From Palsa-504 sp963844625 (GTDB taxonomy: Bacteria; Actinomycetota; Actinomycetes; Streptosporangiales; Streptosporangiaceae), in the NCBI GenBank assembly GCA_963844625.1, contig CAWJPF010000010.1, positions 186,001-250,000 of the forward strand: a stretch of 64,000 nucleotides of DNA, given 5' to 3'. Under the pieces are notes generated by a model. That model was not told the DNA's origin and made no database searches. It was given only the letters and a program-made list of their open reading frames with translations. This document shows, piece by piece, positions 1 to 8,679 of this stretch (its first letter is position 1; every line of letters starts with the position of its first letter). A program made the position numbers and the translations under genes.

Positions 1-824
1 AAGATCAGCCACCAGTACCCGTCTTGCAGGTAGTTGCTGCCGTCTGAGAGCTGATCGCCCCAGTCCACGTTGGGGAAATGCAGGCCGAAGCCGAGGAAGC
101 CGACGTACGAGACGGCCAGGATCGCGTCCGCGACCTGGAACGTCACGTTGACGATGACCACGCCGAGCGCGTTCGGGAGGAGATGCTTGCTGATCAGCCG
201 CCAGCGGCCGGCCCCAGCCGTCCGCGCGGCCAGGACATAGTCGCGTTCTCGTATCGTGAGCACCTCGCCGCGGACCAGCCGGGCCGGGACTTGCCAGGCA
301 AACGCGCCGATCACCAGGCTCAGCGACAGCACCGTCGCGCCGAACCTGACCGCCAGGATCAGGACCACGAACAGGAACGGCACCGAGAGGAAGACGTCGA
401 CGATGCGCATCATGGTCGAGTCCACGAACCCGCCGATCAGTCCCGATATGGCGCCGAACAGCGTGCCGATCACGATGGCGACGAAGGCGGCGAAGAAGCC
501 GATCTCCAGCGCGGCCTGGCCGCCCTTCATGATCCGGCCCAGTTCGTCGAAACCGTTGGTGTCGGTACCGAGCAGATGAGCGCTTGTGGGCGCCTGGTTG
601 GCGATGGCGAGGTTGGTGTCGAACTGGTCGGTGTGGTAGATGAGCGGCCCGACGAAACAGAAAAGCACGAAGAAGACGAGGATGCCGATGCCGACCACGG
701 CCAGCCGGTTGCTCGCGAACTCGCGCAGCGCGAGCCGCCACCCGCTCTGCACCGCGCCGATTTCGCCGCCCTCTGGGGCGTGCTGGATATCTAGCGGTGG
801 CAGGGATGCCGATTGCATCGCCAC
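1..824 (-). CDS. Peptide/nickel ABC transporter permease, DppC/OppC type (partial, C-terminus off window)
   Basis: Second inner-membrane permease of a family-5 peptide/nickel-type ABC importer. The frame is open from a GTG at 824, with GGAG 6 bases upstream, to the left edge of the window: about 274 codons of a usual 290-300, so only the last C-terminal residues are missing. Visible are an N-terminal OppC-like segment ahead of the first membrane helix (LAVVGIGILVFFVLF), the periplasmic loop with LLGTDTNGFDELGR, and the cytoplasmic EAA-type loop (RDYVLAARTAGAGRWRL) that docks on the ATPase. It lies 27 bases after the DppB-type gene, so the two are co-transcribed. The ATPase genes would be expected beyond the left edge. 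An ATG six bases downstream is an alternative start. Confidence 0.85.
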   Translation of the reverse strand, partial: MAMQSASLPPLDIQHAPEGGEIGAVQSGWRLALREFASNRLAVVGIGILVFFVLFCFVGPLIYHTDQFDTNLAIANQAPTSAHLLGTDTNGFDELGRIMKGGQAALEIGFFAAFVAIVIGTLFGAISGLIGGFVDSTMMRIVDVFLSVPFLFVVLILAVRFGATVLSLSLVIGAFAWQVPARLVRGEVLTIRERDYVLAARTAGAGRWRLISKHLLPNALGVVIVNVTFQVADAILAVSYVGFLGFGLHFPNVDWGDQLSDGSNYLQDGYWWLI

Positions 825-851
825 GGCTGTCTCCTTCCTCTGACCCGGCGG

Positions 852-1799
852 TCAGGCCAGACGGATGCGCGGGTCGGCCACGGTGAGCGCGATGTCCGCG
901 ATCAGGTTGCCGACGACGACGAGGACGGCGCCCGCCAGGGTGTAGGCGAGCATGACCGGGTAGTCGACTTTCTGCAGGCTCTCGTAGAAGAGCAGCCCAA
1001 GCCCCTGGTAGTTGAACAGCTCCTCGGTGATCAGGTTACCGGCCAGTAGCGCCGGCAGCGCCAGCCCCACCAGCGTGATCATCGGCAGGCTGGCGTTGCG
1101 GGCCAGGTGCCGCGTCAGCACCAGCCGCTCGGGCAGGCCCTTGGCCCGGGCCACCTTGATGTAGTCCTGGGCCAGGACGTCCATGGAGGAGGACCGCATG
1201 TACCGGGAGAAGGCGGCCACCGTGATGAGGGCCAGTGTCATGATCGGCAGCGTCATGGAATGCCAGTCGCCGATGACGACCCACACGCTGTTGGACTGGC
1301 TCGCCTCGAAGTTGAAGATCGGGAACGACAGGGCGAAGACCTGGATGAGGATCAGCCCGAGGAAGAACACGGGCATCGAGTAGAGGATGAACGCCGCGCT
1401 GGTCGCCACGTTGTCCCCGATGCTGTTGCGCTTGACCGCCTGGAAGATCCCCAGCGGCAGCGCGATGACAATCGCGATCAGCAGCGATATCCCGGACAGG
1501 TAGACGCTGCGGGCCACCCGTTCCTTGAACAGCGCGACCACGCTCTGGTTCTCCGCGTAGGAGTACCCCAGGTTGCCGTGGATCAGGTTGTTCATGTAGC
1601 GGAGGTACTGGACGACAACCGGGTCGTCGTAACCGTTCTGCTTGTTCCAGGCGGCGACTGCGACCGGCTTCGCCTGCAGCCCGAGTACGTCCCGGGCTGG
1701 CGACGGGTAGATCGCGTGCAGCAGGATGAAGATGAAGATAGAGACGCCGATGACCACGATGATGGATGTCACGAGCCTGCGCATTAGGTAGGTGATCAT
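852..1799 (-). CDS. Peptide/nickel ABC transporter permease, DppB/OppB type
   Basis: A 315-residue inner-membrane permease, normal length for DppB/OppB. It begins MITYLMRRLVTSIIVVIG, the typical first helix preceded by arginines. Six hydrophobic segments are visible, as is the cytoplasmic EAA-type loop DYIKVARAKGLPERLVL near residue 215. It pairs with the DppC-type gene 27 bases downstream to form the translocation channel. The substrate-binding lipoprotein gene lies upstream in the same direction, separated by a strong hairpin, so binding protein should be made in excess over permease. The substrate cannot be read from the sequence; peptides are the default for the family. Confidence 0.9.
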   Translation of the reverse strand: MITYLMRRLVTSIIVVIGVSIFIFILLHAIYPSPARDVLGLQAKPVAVAAWNKQNGYDDPVVVQYLRYMNNLIHGNLGYSYAENQSVVALFKERVARSVYLSGISLLIAIVIALPLGIFQAVKRNSIGDNVATSAAFILYSMPVFFLGLILIQVFALSFPIFNFEASQSNSVWVVIGDWHSMTLPIMTLALITVAAFSRYMRSSSMDVLAQDYIKVARAKGLPERLVLTRHLARNASLPMITLVGLALPALLAGNLITEELFNYQGLGLLFYESLQKVDYPVMLAYTLAGAVLVVVGNLIADIALTVADPRIRLA

Positions 1800-1882
1800 G
1801 GTCCCTGCCTTCCCTCCGCGGTGTCAGCCGCAAGACAGGCGCCCGCGCCGGCGCGGACCTTCGTAAGGCCCGCGCTGCGCTT

Positions 1883-1921
1883 CTGCCCTGGTCTCCGGTG
1901 TATCACCGGAGACCAGGGCAG
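1883..1921 (-). terminator. Perfect 18-bp hairpin between binding-protein and permease genes
   Basis: Bases 1883-1900 and 1904-1921 are exact reverse complements around a 3-base loop. The hairpin lies 20 bases past the binding-protein stop codon and about 85 bases before the first permease start. No clear T run follows. The position fits a partial terminator or 3'-end stabiliser that raises the amount of binding-protein mRNA relative to permease mRNA, as is common in ABC import operons. Confidence 0.75.
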
Positions 1922-1941
1922 TCCAGCGCCTGAAGAAACGG

Positions 1942-3852
1942 TTACTTGTTGAAGTACCAGAACTCAGGCGTGGCGTAGTACTGGGTCAGGTTCTGCCAGG
2001 CCTCCGGGTTCTGGGCGGACAAGGTGTTCTTCCAGGACCAGATGACGTCCGGGTTGGGCTGGAACTGCACCGGCTGATCGGTCGTCAGGAACGAAGCCTC
2101 GTTCTTCACGGCCGCCGGGTCGCCACCGGAGATGGAGGCATTGATCAGCTCGTCGGCGGTCGGGTTGCTGTAATCCCCGATCTGGTTGGTCCCGCCGGTG
2201 TTGAACAGGCCGAACGTGGTCGCGTACGGCACGTCGGTCTCACCGCCGAAGTCCATCATCGCCCACTTGTTGACGTTCGCCGGGGCGGCCGGGTCGATGT
2301 AGTTGGTGATCATGTAGTTGAAGTTGCTGCTGGACAGGGTGACGTTAACGCCCGCCTGCTTGGCCTTTGACGCGAAGTCGGTGGCCTGGTTGCCGATCAG
2401 GGCCGGCGAGGAGCTGTAGATGTAGTTAAACGCCAGCTTGGTGCCGGCCGGGATACCCGCCCCGCACTCGGTGGGGTCGGTGCCCGGCCTGGCGCAGGTG
2501 TCCGTGCCGCCGGGAACCACGGTCCAGCCGTGGGTCTTCAGCAGGTTGACGGCGGTCGAGACGTCGAACGCGTACGGGTTGGTCGCCGCGTTGGACGGCA
2601 GGTACGGGCTCGCCGGGTAGGCCGGGATCGGCCCGTAGGCCGGCGCGCCCGCGCCGTGCATGTACGCGTTGATCCAGCCCTGCTGGTCCACCAGGTGAGC
2701 CAGCGCCTGCCGCATGTACAGCTGGCCGATGACCTTGTCGAAGTCGCCCGTCGTGTCCTTGAAGTTGTAGGCGGCGAAGGTCAGGCCGAAGTCCGGCATC
2801 CCGAAGTACTCGTAGCCGCTCCTGACGACCTGCGGGATCTGCGGCACGTCGTCGAAGTCGATGTAGGCGACGTCGATGCTGCCCGACTTGATGGCGTTGA
2901 ACTCCGCGGTGTTGGAGGTGAACGGAACACCCTGGAAGGAGGACATCGGGGTCACGTGCGGGCCGCCGTAGGTGGTGTTCGGCACCATCGTGAACCCGCC
3001 GCTGGTCGTGTTGTAGGCCGAGAGCTTGTACGGCCCGTCGACGACCTGCCACAGCGGATTGGTCGCGTAGGTGCTGAGCGACTTGGCCTGCGAGGTCAGG
3101 TAAGCGAAGATCTTCGCCATGGTGGCCGGGGTCCAGCCGGACGGGGGAACGATCGAACCGCTGGTCGACGTCTTGGCCCACAGGAAGCTCGGCACCGGGA
3201 CCAGCGGTCCCTGGCCGAGGATGTCCTCGGTGAACCAGGTCTGGTTAACCGGCCCGCTGAGGTTCATCACCAGGGTCGTGGAGTTCGGCTCCGAGGTGCT
3301 CACCAGGTCGTCCGGGAAGTGGCCGGGCACGTAACCGGCCCAGTTCGCCGGGGACGCCTTGATGCCCGCCTTGACCAGGTCGATGTAGAAGAGCAGGTCG
3401 TTCGCGGTGATGGGCTGGCCGTTCGACCACTTGTAGTTGCTCTTCAGCGAGATCGTCACGGTCTTGTTGCCGTTGGAATACACCGCCGGGTCGGCGATGC
3501 TCATGTTCGGCTCGATCTCGGGGACGGTGCCGTTCACCGTCCAGTACACCGGCCGCCACATCTCCCAGATGAAGGTGAAGTTGTTGAAGACCGAGTTGCT
3601 GGCGGTAGGCACCACCGGGAAGATCCAGTTCGGGGAGGTACCCGGCTGCATCGCCCAGGTGATCGTGCCGGCCTTCCCCGAGGGCGTCCCCGCGGCGGGC
3701 ACCGAACCGATCCCGCCGGCCACGGTGACGCTGCCGGTCTTAGTGCTGCCCCCTCCGCTGCTGCTACTGCTGCTGCTACAGGCGGCAAGCGCAGTGATGC
3801 TCGCCACCGCGATGGCAATCCCGCCGATGGCCTTGATGCGGTACTTCATCAT
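1942..3852 (-). CDS. ABC transporter substrate-binding lipoprotein, family 5 (DppA/OppA type)
   Basis: A 636-residue extracytoplasmic solute-binding lipoprotein. The frame is open further upstream, but the start is set at the MMKYRIK methionine because GGAGGGAGGGG precedes it and a lipoprotein signal follows at once: basic KYRIK, a hydrophobic stretch, then lipobox LAAC near residue 26 and a Ser/Gly linker. The body reads as an SBP_bac_5 domain (YKWSNGQPITANDLLFYID; DGPYKLSAYN; LYMRQALAHLVDQQGWI). It delivers ligand to the permeases encoded downstream. Family-5 proteins mostly bind oligopeptides, but some bind nickel, opines or sugars, so the ligand is not assigned. Confidence 0.92.
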   Translation of the reverse strand: MMKYRIKAIGGIAIAVASITALAACSSSSSSSGGGSTKTGSVTVAGGIGSVPAAGTPSGKAGTITWAMQPGTSPNWIFPVVPTASNSVFNNFTFIWEMWRPVYWTVNGTVPEIEPNMSIADPAVYSNGNKTVTISLKSNYKWSNGQPITANDLLFYIDLVKAGIKASPANWAGYVPGHFPDDLVSTSEPNSTTLVMNLSGPVNQTWFTEDILGQGPLVPVPSFLWAKTSTSGSIVPPSGWTPATMAKIFAYLTSQAKSLSTYATNPLWQVVDGPYKLSAYNTTSGGFTMVPNTTYGGPHVTPMSSFQGVPFTSNTAEFNAIKSGSIDVAYIDFDDVPQIPQVVRSGYEYFGMPDFGLTFAAYNFKDTTGDFDKVIGQLYMRQALAHLVDQQGWINAYMHGAGAPAYGPIPAYPASPYLPSNAATNPYAFDVSTAVNLLKTHGWTVVPGGTDTCARPGTDPTECGAGIPAGTKLAFNYIYSSSPALIGNQATDFASKAKQAGVNVTLSSSNFNYMITNYIDPAAPANVNKWAMMDFGGETDVPYATTFGLFNTGGTNQIGDYSNPTADELINASISGGDPAAVKNEASFLTTDQPVQFQPNPDVIWSWKNTLSAQNPEAWQNLTQYYATPEFWYFNK

Positions 3853-4625
3853 CGCCCCTCCCTCCTCGCGCTGTTCGCGCCTGTAGTCCGTCCTGGGGTC
3901 ATCAGCTTGTCGCCCTTCTCTCGCTGTGTTGCCGGTGATCCGCTCCGCACCGTGGCGGGGTGCTGGGTCGCAGTACCCCACAACCCGGTTACGTCCCGTA
4001 TCGCCGGCGTATCCGTGGCGGCCCATGCCGAGCCGACCGGTGAGCTACCGGTGTTATGAGTTAGCCGAAGCGTAAGTTCCATATTGCATCGATCTCTCGC
4101 CAATAACGTCACAACTTGCCATCAATCCCCTGACGGCCGCGTCCTATCATGCCACGGTTAGCATCCGGATATTTCCGGATCTGCACCCCTTTGTTAACTT
4201 TCGTCCCAGCGACCCCATGACCCTCAGCGACGTGAAGGCTTGCCGCGGGAGGGTCATCTTGCCGCAGAATCTCCGGCCATCGTCAACGGTGTCACCAAGA
4301 ACGTCGGTGAGCCGACTCGCCGTGCTCCCTCCGATACACCCATGCCACCTTCTCGCCGGTGACTACTAAGCGTAACTCTTCAACAATGTGCAGACATATC
4401 ACTACCCTCTGTCGCCAGGCCGGCCACGAGCAATTGACGGCTTGCGCGGTTCCGCGGGATGGTTTGCTTGGTGAAATACCAGTACTCCGCAGCGCGTCAA
4501 TCAATAGCCGTGAATAACAAATTGGCCATTAATGCGTAACGCATCGAAAACGACGGTGGCGCGGCGGCCGGCCGGGACGTTGCTGACCTAGACCGCCCGG
4601 GGAATCGTCGCTGGCCTGGCCGCCG
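3853..4625. other. Intergenic region of about 770 bases without a supported gene
   Basis: This stretch between the importer operon and purU is clearly richer in A/T than its surroundings, especially 4060-4550. It has short chance frames (for example 70 codons on the minus strand at 4292-4504) with no recognisable protein and no convincing ribosome site. It should hold the importer promoter. Two symmetric elements are visible: ACCGGT-N5-ACCGGT at 4036-4052 and a 9-bp stem at 4217-4225/4249-4257. No RNA gene was recognised. Confidence 0.5.
4036..4052. promoter_or_regulatory. Dyad ACCGGT-N5-ACCGGT, possible operator of the importer operon
   Basis: Two ACCGGT hexamers, each itself palindromic, are separated by 5 bases. 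Their centres are therefore 11 bases apart, about one helical turn. They lie about 185 bases upstream of the binding-protein start. The arrangement suits a dimeric repressor, but no regulator gene is adjacent and ACCGGT occurs often by chance in such DNA. Confidence 0.25.
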
Positions 4626-5486
4626 TCATCTGAAGATGACCGTACGGCGACCGTGCAGCAGGACGCGGTGCTCGGCGTGCCAGCGCACCGCGCGCGCCAG
4701 CGCGACCCGCTCGGCGTCGCGGCCGATCGCGGCCAGCCCTTCCGGGCTGCTCGTGTGATCGACCCGGGCGACTTCCTGCTCGATGATCGGGCCCTCGTCG
4801 AGATCGGCGGTCACGTAGTGCGCGGTCGCGCCGATCAGCTTGACGCCGCGCGCGTGGGCCTGGTGGTACGGCCGCGCTCCGGCGAAGCTCGGCAGGAACG
4901 AGTGGTGGATGTTAATGATGCGGCCCGCCATCTTGGCGCACAGTTCCGGGGACAGGATGCGCATGTATCGCGCCAGCACGACGAAGTCGATGCCCAGCTC
5001 GCTGACCAGGTCAAGCAGGTGGCCCTCGGCCCGCGCCGCGGCCCGCGGACCAGCCTCGACGGGAACATGCTCGAACGCGACGCCGTGCGCGGCCGCGAGC
5101 GGCGCCAGGTCGGCGTGGTTGCCGACGACGAGCGGGACGTCGATGCGCAGCGACTCGGCCGCGCGCCGGTAGAGCAGGTCGTTCAGGCAGTGGCCGGCCT
5201 TGGACACCATGATCAGGACCCGCGGCCGGACATCGGTGTCGTACAGGTCCCAGTCCATCGCGAACTCGGCCGCCACCGGGATGAATCCGGAGCGAAGGTC
5301 GTCGAAGCCCAGCGGCGTGCCGGGAACGGTCTCGACGTGCACCCGCATGAAGAACCGACCCGCGATCCGGTCGCCGAACTGCTGGCTGTCGAGTACATTG
5401 CAGCCCGCCTCGTGCAGGTACGCCGCGACCGCGTGCACGATCCCCACCCGGTCCGGGCAGGAAAGGGTCAGGACGAACTCAGCCAT
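4626..5486 (-). CDS. purU: Formyltetrahydrofolate deformylase
   Basis: Hydrolyses 10-formyltetrahydrofolate to formate and tetrahydrofolate, balancing one-carbon units for purine synthesis. It has 286 residues, the usual length. An N-terminal ACT domain comes first (FVLTLSCPDRVGIVHAVAAYL, residues about 4-80). The formyltransferase-fold catalytic domain follows, with SKAGHCLNDLLYR, NHADL, INIHHSFLPSFAGARPYHQAHARGV and the ATAHYVTADLDEGPIIEQ signature ending in the catalytic Asp. The ACT domain and lack of a transferase partner separate it from PurN. The start ATG shares one base with the fabI stop (TGATG), so translation is probably coupled to fabI. Confidence 0.95.
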   Translation of the reverse strand: MAEFVLTLSCPDRVGIVHAVAAYLHEAGCNVLDSQQFGDRIAGRFFMRVHVETVPGTPLGFDDLRSGFIPVAAEFAMDWDLYDTDVRPRVLIMVSKAGHCLNDLLYRRAAESLRIDVPLVVGNHADLAPLAAAHGVAFEHVPVEAGPRAAARAEGHLLDLVSELGIDFVVLARYMRILSPELCAKMAGRIINIHHSFLPSFAGARPYHQAHARGVKLIGATAHYVTADLDEGPIIEQEVARVDHTSSPEGLAAIGRDAERVALARAVRWHAEHRVLLHGRRTVIFR

Positions 5487-6253
5487 CAGGCGCCCACCGC
5501 GTGCAGCCCGCCGTCTACGTGCACGATCTCGCCGGTGGTGGCGGGGAACCAGTCAGAAAGCAGCGCCACGCAGGCCCGCGCGGTCGGCTCCGGGTTGGTG
5601 ATGCTCCAGCCGAGCGGCGCCCGGCCGTCCCACACATCCTCGAACCGCTCGAACCCGGGAATGGCCTTCGCGGCCATGGTGCGCAGCGGGCCCGCCGCCA
5701 CCAGGTTAACCCGCACCCGCTGCTCGCCCAGGTCACGGGCGAGGTACCTGGCGCAGGACTCGAGCGCGGCCTTGGCCACGCCCATCCAGTCGTAGCCGGG
5801 CCAGGCTACGCTCGCGTCGAAGTCGAAGCCCACGACCGACCCGCCGCCGCCCATCAGCGGCAGCGCCGCCATGGTAAGCGCCTTCAGCGAGTACGCGGAG
5901 ACCTGCACCGCGGTCGCGACGTCCGGCCACCGGGTGTGCAGGAAGTTCCCGCCCAGCGCCTCTTCCGGGTTCGCGTACGCGATCGCGTGCACCACGCCGT
6001 CCAGGCCGTCCACGTGCTCGCCGACCCGTTCGGCCAGGGAGGCGAGGTGGTCATCGCTGGTCACGTCGAGCTCGAGGACCGGAGGCGGTGACGGCAGCCG
6101 CTTGGCGATCCGTTCCACCAGGCTCAGCCGGCCGAAGCCGGTGAGTACCACGGTCGCGCCCTCCTGCTGAGCCACCCGCGCGACGTGGAACGCGATCGAG
6201 GCGTCCGTGATGACCCCGGTGATCAGGATCCGCTTGCCCGCCAGGATTCCCAT
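5486..6253 (-). CDS. fabI: Enoyl-[acyl-carrier-protein] reductase (NADH), FabI/InhA type
   Basis: Reduces trans-2-enoyl-ACP in the last step of each fatty-acid elongation cycle. The chosen start (MGILAGKRIL, 255 residues) has GAGG 6 bases upstream; an in-frame GTG four codons earlier lacks a site. The divergent FabI-type nucleotide motif GVITDASIAFHVA is visible near the N-terminus. So are DVTSDDHLASL, the active-site Tyr and Lys in WPGYDWMGVAKAALES (Y-x6-K spacing), and the C-terminal GEIVHVDGG. Its position after a fabG gene copies the mycobacterial mabA-inhA order. It overlaps the downstream purU start by one base. Confidence 0.93.
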   Translation of the reverse strand: MGILAGKRILITGVITDASIAFHVARVAQQEGATVVLTGFGRLSLVERIAKRLPSPPPVLELDVTSDDHLASLAERVGEHVDGLDGVVHAIAYANPEEALGGNFLHTRWPDVATAVQVSAYSLKALTMAALPLMGGGGSVVGFDFDASVAWPGYDWMGVAKAALESCARYLARDLGEQRVRVNLVAAGPLRTMAAKAIPGFERFEDVWDGRAPLGWSITNPEPTARACVALLSDWFPATTGEIVHVDGGLHAVGA

Positions 6254-6383
6254 GTGAAGCCTCATTCCCTGGTGATCAGCACCGTCTTAACCCTTCACCC
6301 TGCCGCGCCCGGCCTGGCTGCGACATGGCCCGCAGCACGAAGCTTCCGCGCGGCGGCTTGTGGGGACCCGACAAATTCCAGGC

Positions 6384-7094
6384 TCAGTGCCCCATCCCGA
6401 GACCGCCGTCGACTGGTATGACGGCGCCCGTGATGTAGCCGGCGTCCGGGCCGGCCAGGAAGGCTACCGTGGCCGCGACCTCGTCCGCGGACGCGTAGCG
6501 GCCGAGGGGGACCGCGGCCATGATCGCGGCCTTCCTGGCCTCCGGCAGGCCCGCCGTCATGTCGCTGTCCACGAATCCGGGCGCGACCACGTTGGCGGTG
6601 ATGCCGCGGGAGCCGAGCTCACGCGCCAGCGACCGGGCCAGGCCCACAAGGCCGGCCTTGGACGCGGCGTAGTTGGCCTGCCCGGCCGAGCCGTACAGGC
6701 CGACGACCGAGGAGATGAAGATCAGCCGCCCGCGGCGCATCTTCATCATGCCGCGCACCGCGCGCTTGGCCACCCGGTAGGCGCCGGCCAGGTTGGTGTC
6801 GAGAACCTCGGCGAACTGGTCCTCGCTCATCAGCGCGAGCAGCTGGTCGCGGGTCACGCCGGCGTTGGCCACCAGCACCTCCACGGGTCCCTGCTCCGCT
6901 TCCACCGATCCGAACGCCGCGTCGACCGCCGCCGGGTCGCGGACGTCGCAGCGGACCACGGTCAGGCCCGCCACCGGCTCGCCAGAACGCGAGGTCACCG
7001 TGACGCTGTCGCCCGCCGCGGCGAGCCGCCGCGCGATAGCCAGCCCGATCCCGCGATTCCCGCCGGTCACAAGCGCAGAACGCCCCACGTTCAC
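6384..7094 (-). CDS. fabG: 3-oxoacyl-[acyl-carrier-protein] reductase FabG (MabA-like)
   Basis: NADPH-dependent reductase of fatty-acid elongation, 236 residues in a classical SDR fold. Motifs in order are TGGNRGIG (residues about 10-17), NAGVTRDQLL, SSVVGLYGSAGQANYAASKAG with the catalytic S-Y-x3-K, and PGFVDSDMT. It precedes fabI by 130 bases on the same strand, matching mabA-inhA of mycobacteria, so assignment to the FAS-II reductase is more likely than a generic SDR. The start is GTG at 7094; a second in-frame GTG at 7088 has AGAGG at good spacing and is nearly as likely. Confidence 0.9.
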   Translation of the reverse strand: MNVGRSALVTGGNRGIGLAIARRLAAAGDSVTVTSRSGEPVAGLTVVRCDVRDPAAVDAAFGSVEAEQGPVEVLVANAGVTRDQLLALMSEDQFAEVLDTNLAGAYRVAKRAVRGMMKMRRGRLIFISSVVGLYGSAGQANYAASKAGLVGLARSLARELGSRGITANVVAPGFVDSDMTAGLPEARKAAIMAAVPLGRYASADEVAATVAFLAGPDAGYITGAVIPVDGGLGMGH

Positions 7095-7144
7095 CTCTCT
7101 CGTCAGCCTCCTGAGGGTACCGCAGGGGTCAGCGGCGGGTGGGA

Positions 7145-7150
7145 TAGACT
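7145..7150 (+). promoter_or_regulatory. -10 box (TAGACT) of the tldD-tldE operon, leaderless start
   Basis: TAGACT fits TANNNT and ends 8 bases before the GTG that starts tldD. No Shine-Dalgarno sequence lies between, so transcription should start at or within two bases of the start codon. No clear -35 hexamer was seen. Confidence 0.55.
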
Positions 7151-7158
7151 CACGCGGC

Positions 7159-8679
7159 GTGAATGATCTTCAGTCCAGGATCGACCCGGAGTTCACCGCC
7201 CTCCCGCTGCGGGACCTGGCCGACGCGGCGCTGACGCAGGCCAAGAGCCTGGGCGCGCAGCACGCCGATTTCCGCGCCGAGCGCATCAGGGGTCAGCAGA
7301 TCGGCCTGTCCGACGGCCACCCGGAGACGCTGTTCGACGCCGACGACACCGGCCTCGCCGTCCGGGTTATCGTGGACGGGACCTGGGGCTTCGCCTCGGC
7401 CGTCGATCTCACCGCGGACGCGGCGGCACAGGCCGCGCGGCAGGCCGTCAAGGTCGCCAAGGTCGCCGCGGCCATGAACACCGAGCCCATCGAGCTCGCC
7501 CCGGAGCCGGCCTACGGTGACGTGACCTGGGTTTCGGCGTACGAGATCGACCCGCTCACGGTGAGCGTGGCGGATAAGGTGGGCCTGCTGGCGCAGTGGA
7601 GCAACAATCTGCTTGCGCACCCCGCCGTCAGCCACGTGGATGCCTCGCTGCACCAGGTCAGGGAGTGCAAGTTCTACTCCGACGGGGCGACCACGGCCAC
7701 CCAGCAGCGGGTCCGCCTGCACCCGCAGGTCACCGCGGTCGCGGTGTCGGACGACGGCCGGTTCGACACGATGCGGACGCTGGCTCCCCCGGTCGGCCGA
7801 GGTTATGAGTTCCTGACATCAAGGGGCGGCACCGGCTGGGATTTCGCCGCCGAGCTGGCCGAGCTGCCCGAACTGCTCGCAGCCAAGCTCCGCGCCCCCT
7901 CGGTCCAGCCGGGACGCTATGACCTGGTGATCGACCCGTCCAACCTCTGGCTCGTCATCCACGAGTCGATCGGGCACGCCACCGAACTCGACCGTGCCCT
8001 CGGCTACGAGGCCGCCTACGCGGGCACGTCATTCGCCACCCCGGACAAGCTCGGGACGCTGAAGTACGGATCAGACATCATGCACGTCACCGGGGATCGC
8101 ACCGCGGAATACGGCCTGGCCACCGTGGGCTTCGACGACGAGGGCGTGGCCGGCCAGTCCTGGGACCTGATCAGCGACGGCATCCTGACCGGCTACCAGC
8201 TTGACCGGCGGATGGCGCAGCAATGCGGCTTCGGCCGCTCCAACGGGTGCGCGTTCGCCGACGGCCCGAACCACATCCCGCTGCAGCGGATGGCGAACGT
8301 GTCGCTGCAGCCCGCGCCCGGCGGCCCGGCCACCAGCGATCTCATCGCCGGGGTCGAGAACGGGATCTACATCCTGGGTGACAAGAGCTGGTCGATCGAC
8401 ATGCAGCGGTACAACTTCCAGTTCACCGGCCAGCGGTTCTTCAGGATCGAGAACGGACGGCTGGCCGGCCAGCTGCGCGACGTGGCCTACCAGGCCACCA
8501 CCACCGACTTCTGGGGCTCGATGGAGGCCGTGGGCGGTCCGCAGACCTATGTCCTCGGCGGCGCGTTCAACTGCGGCAAGGGCCAGCCAGGTCAGGTCGC
8601 CCCGGTCAGCCACGGCTGCCCCGCCGCCCTGATGCGCGGCGTGCGGATACTCAACACGGCAGAGGAAGGCGCCTCATGA
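7159..8679 (+). CDS. tldD: TldD-type zinc metalloprotease
   Basis: A 506-residue member of the TldD/PmbA (modulator of DNA gyrase) family. TldD and TldE form a heteromeric protease that trims unfolded peptides and matures some ribosomally made peptides. The HExxxH zinc motif (HESIGHATELD) starts near residue 268, as in TldD and not in TldE. An N-terminal domain precedes it (QHADFRAERIRGQQIGLSDG). The open frame runs far upstream across the divergent fabG, but the GTG at 7159 is chosen because homology begins there and a TAGACT box sits 8 bases before it. The last codon overlaps the tldE start by ATGA, so the two are translationally coupled. Confidence 0.92.
   Translation: MNDLQSRIDPEFTALPLRDLADAALTQAKSLGAQHADFRAERIRGQQIGLSDGHPETLFDADDTGLAVRVIVDGTWGFASAVDLTADAAAQAARQAVKVAKVAAAMNTEPIELAPEPAYGDVTWVSAYEIDPLTVSVADKVGLLAQWSNNLLAHPAVSHVDASLHQVRECKFYSDGATTATQQRVRLHPQVTAVAVSDDGRFDTMRTLAPPVGRGYEFLTSRGGTGWDFAAELAELPELLAAKLRAPSVQPGRYDLVIDPSNLWLVIHESIGHATELDRALGYEAAYAGTSFATPDKLGTLKYGSDIMHVTGDRTAEYGLATVGFDDEGVAGQSWDLISDGILTGYQLDRRMAQQCGFGRSNGCAFADGPNHIPLQRMANVSLQPAPGGPATSDLIAGVENGIYILGDKSWSIDMQRYNFQFTGQRFFRIENGRLAGQLRDVAYQATTTDFWGSMEAVGGPQTYVLGGAFNCGKGQPGQVAPVSHGCPAALMRGVRILNTAEEGAS

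Noticed and set aside
2530..4059. 509-codon plus-strand frame across the binding-protein gene
   Set aside because: It is the antisense shadow of a clearly recognisable SBP_bac_5 lipoprotein; its product is Arg/Val/Gly-rich without domains. Similar long shadows opposite helY, family A genes and others were dismissed for the same reason.
4292..4504. 70-codon minus-strand frame in the importer-purU gap
   Set aside because: No ribosome site, no recognisable domain, and A/T-rich composition unlike the genes around it.
6793..7158. N-terminal extension of tldD by 122 codons
   Set aside because: It lies antisense to fabG, matches no TldD protein, and a -10 box sits just before the GTG at 7159.
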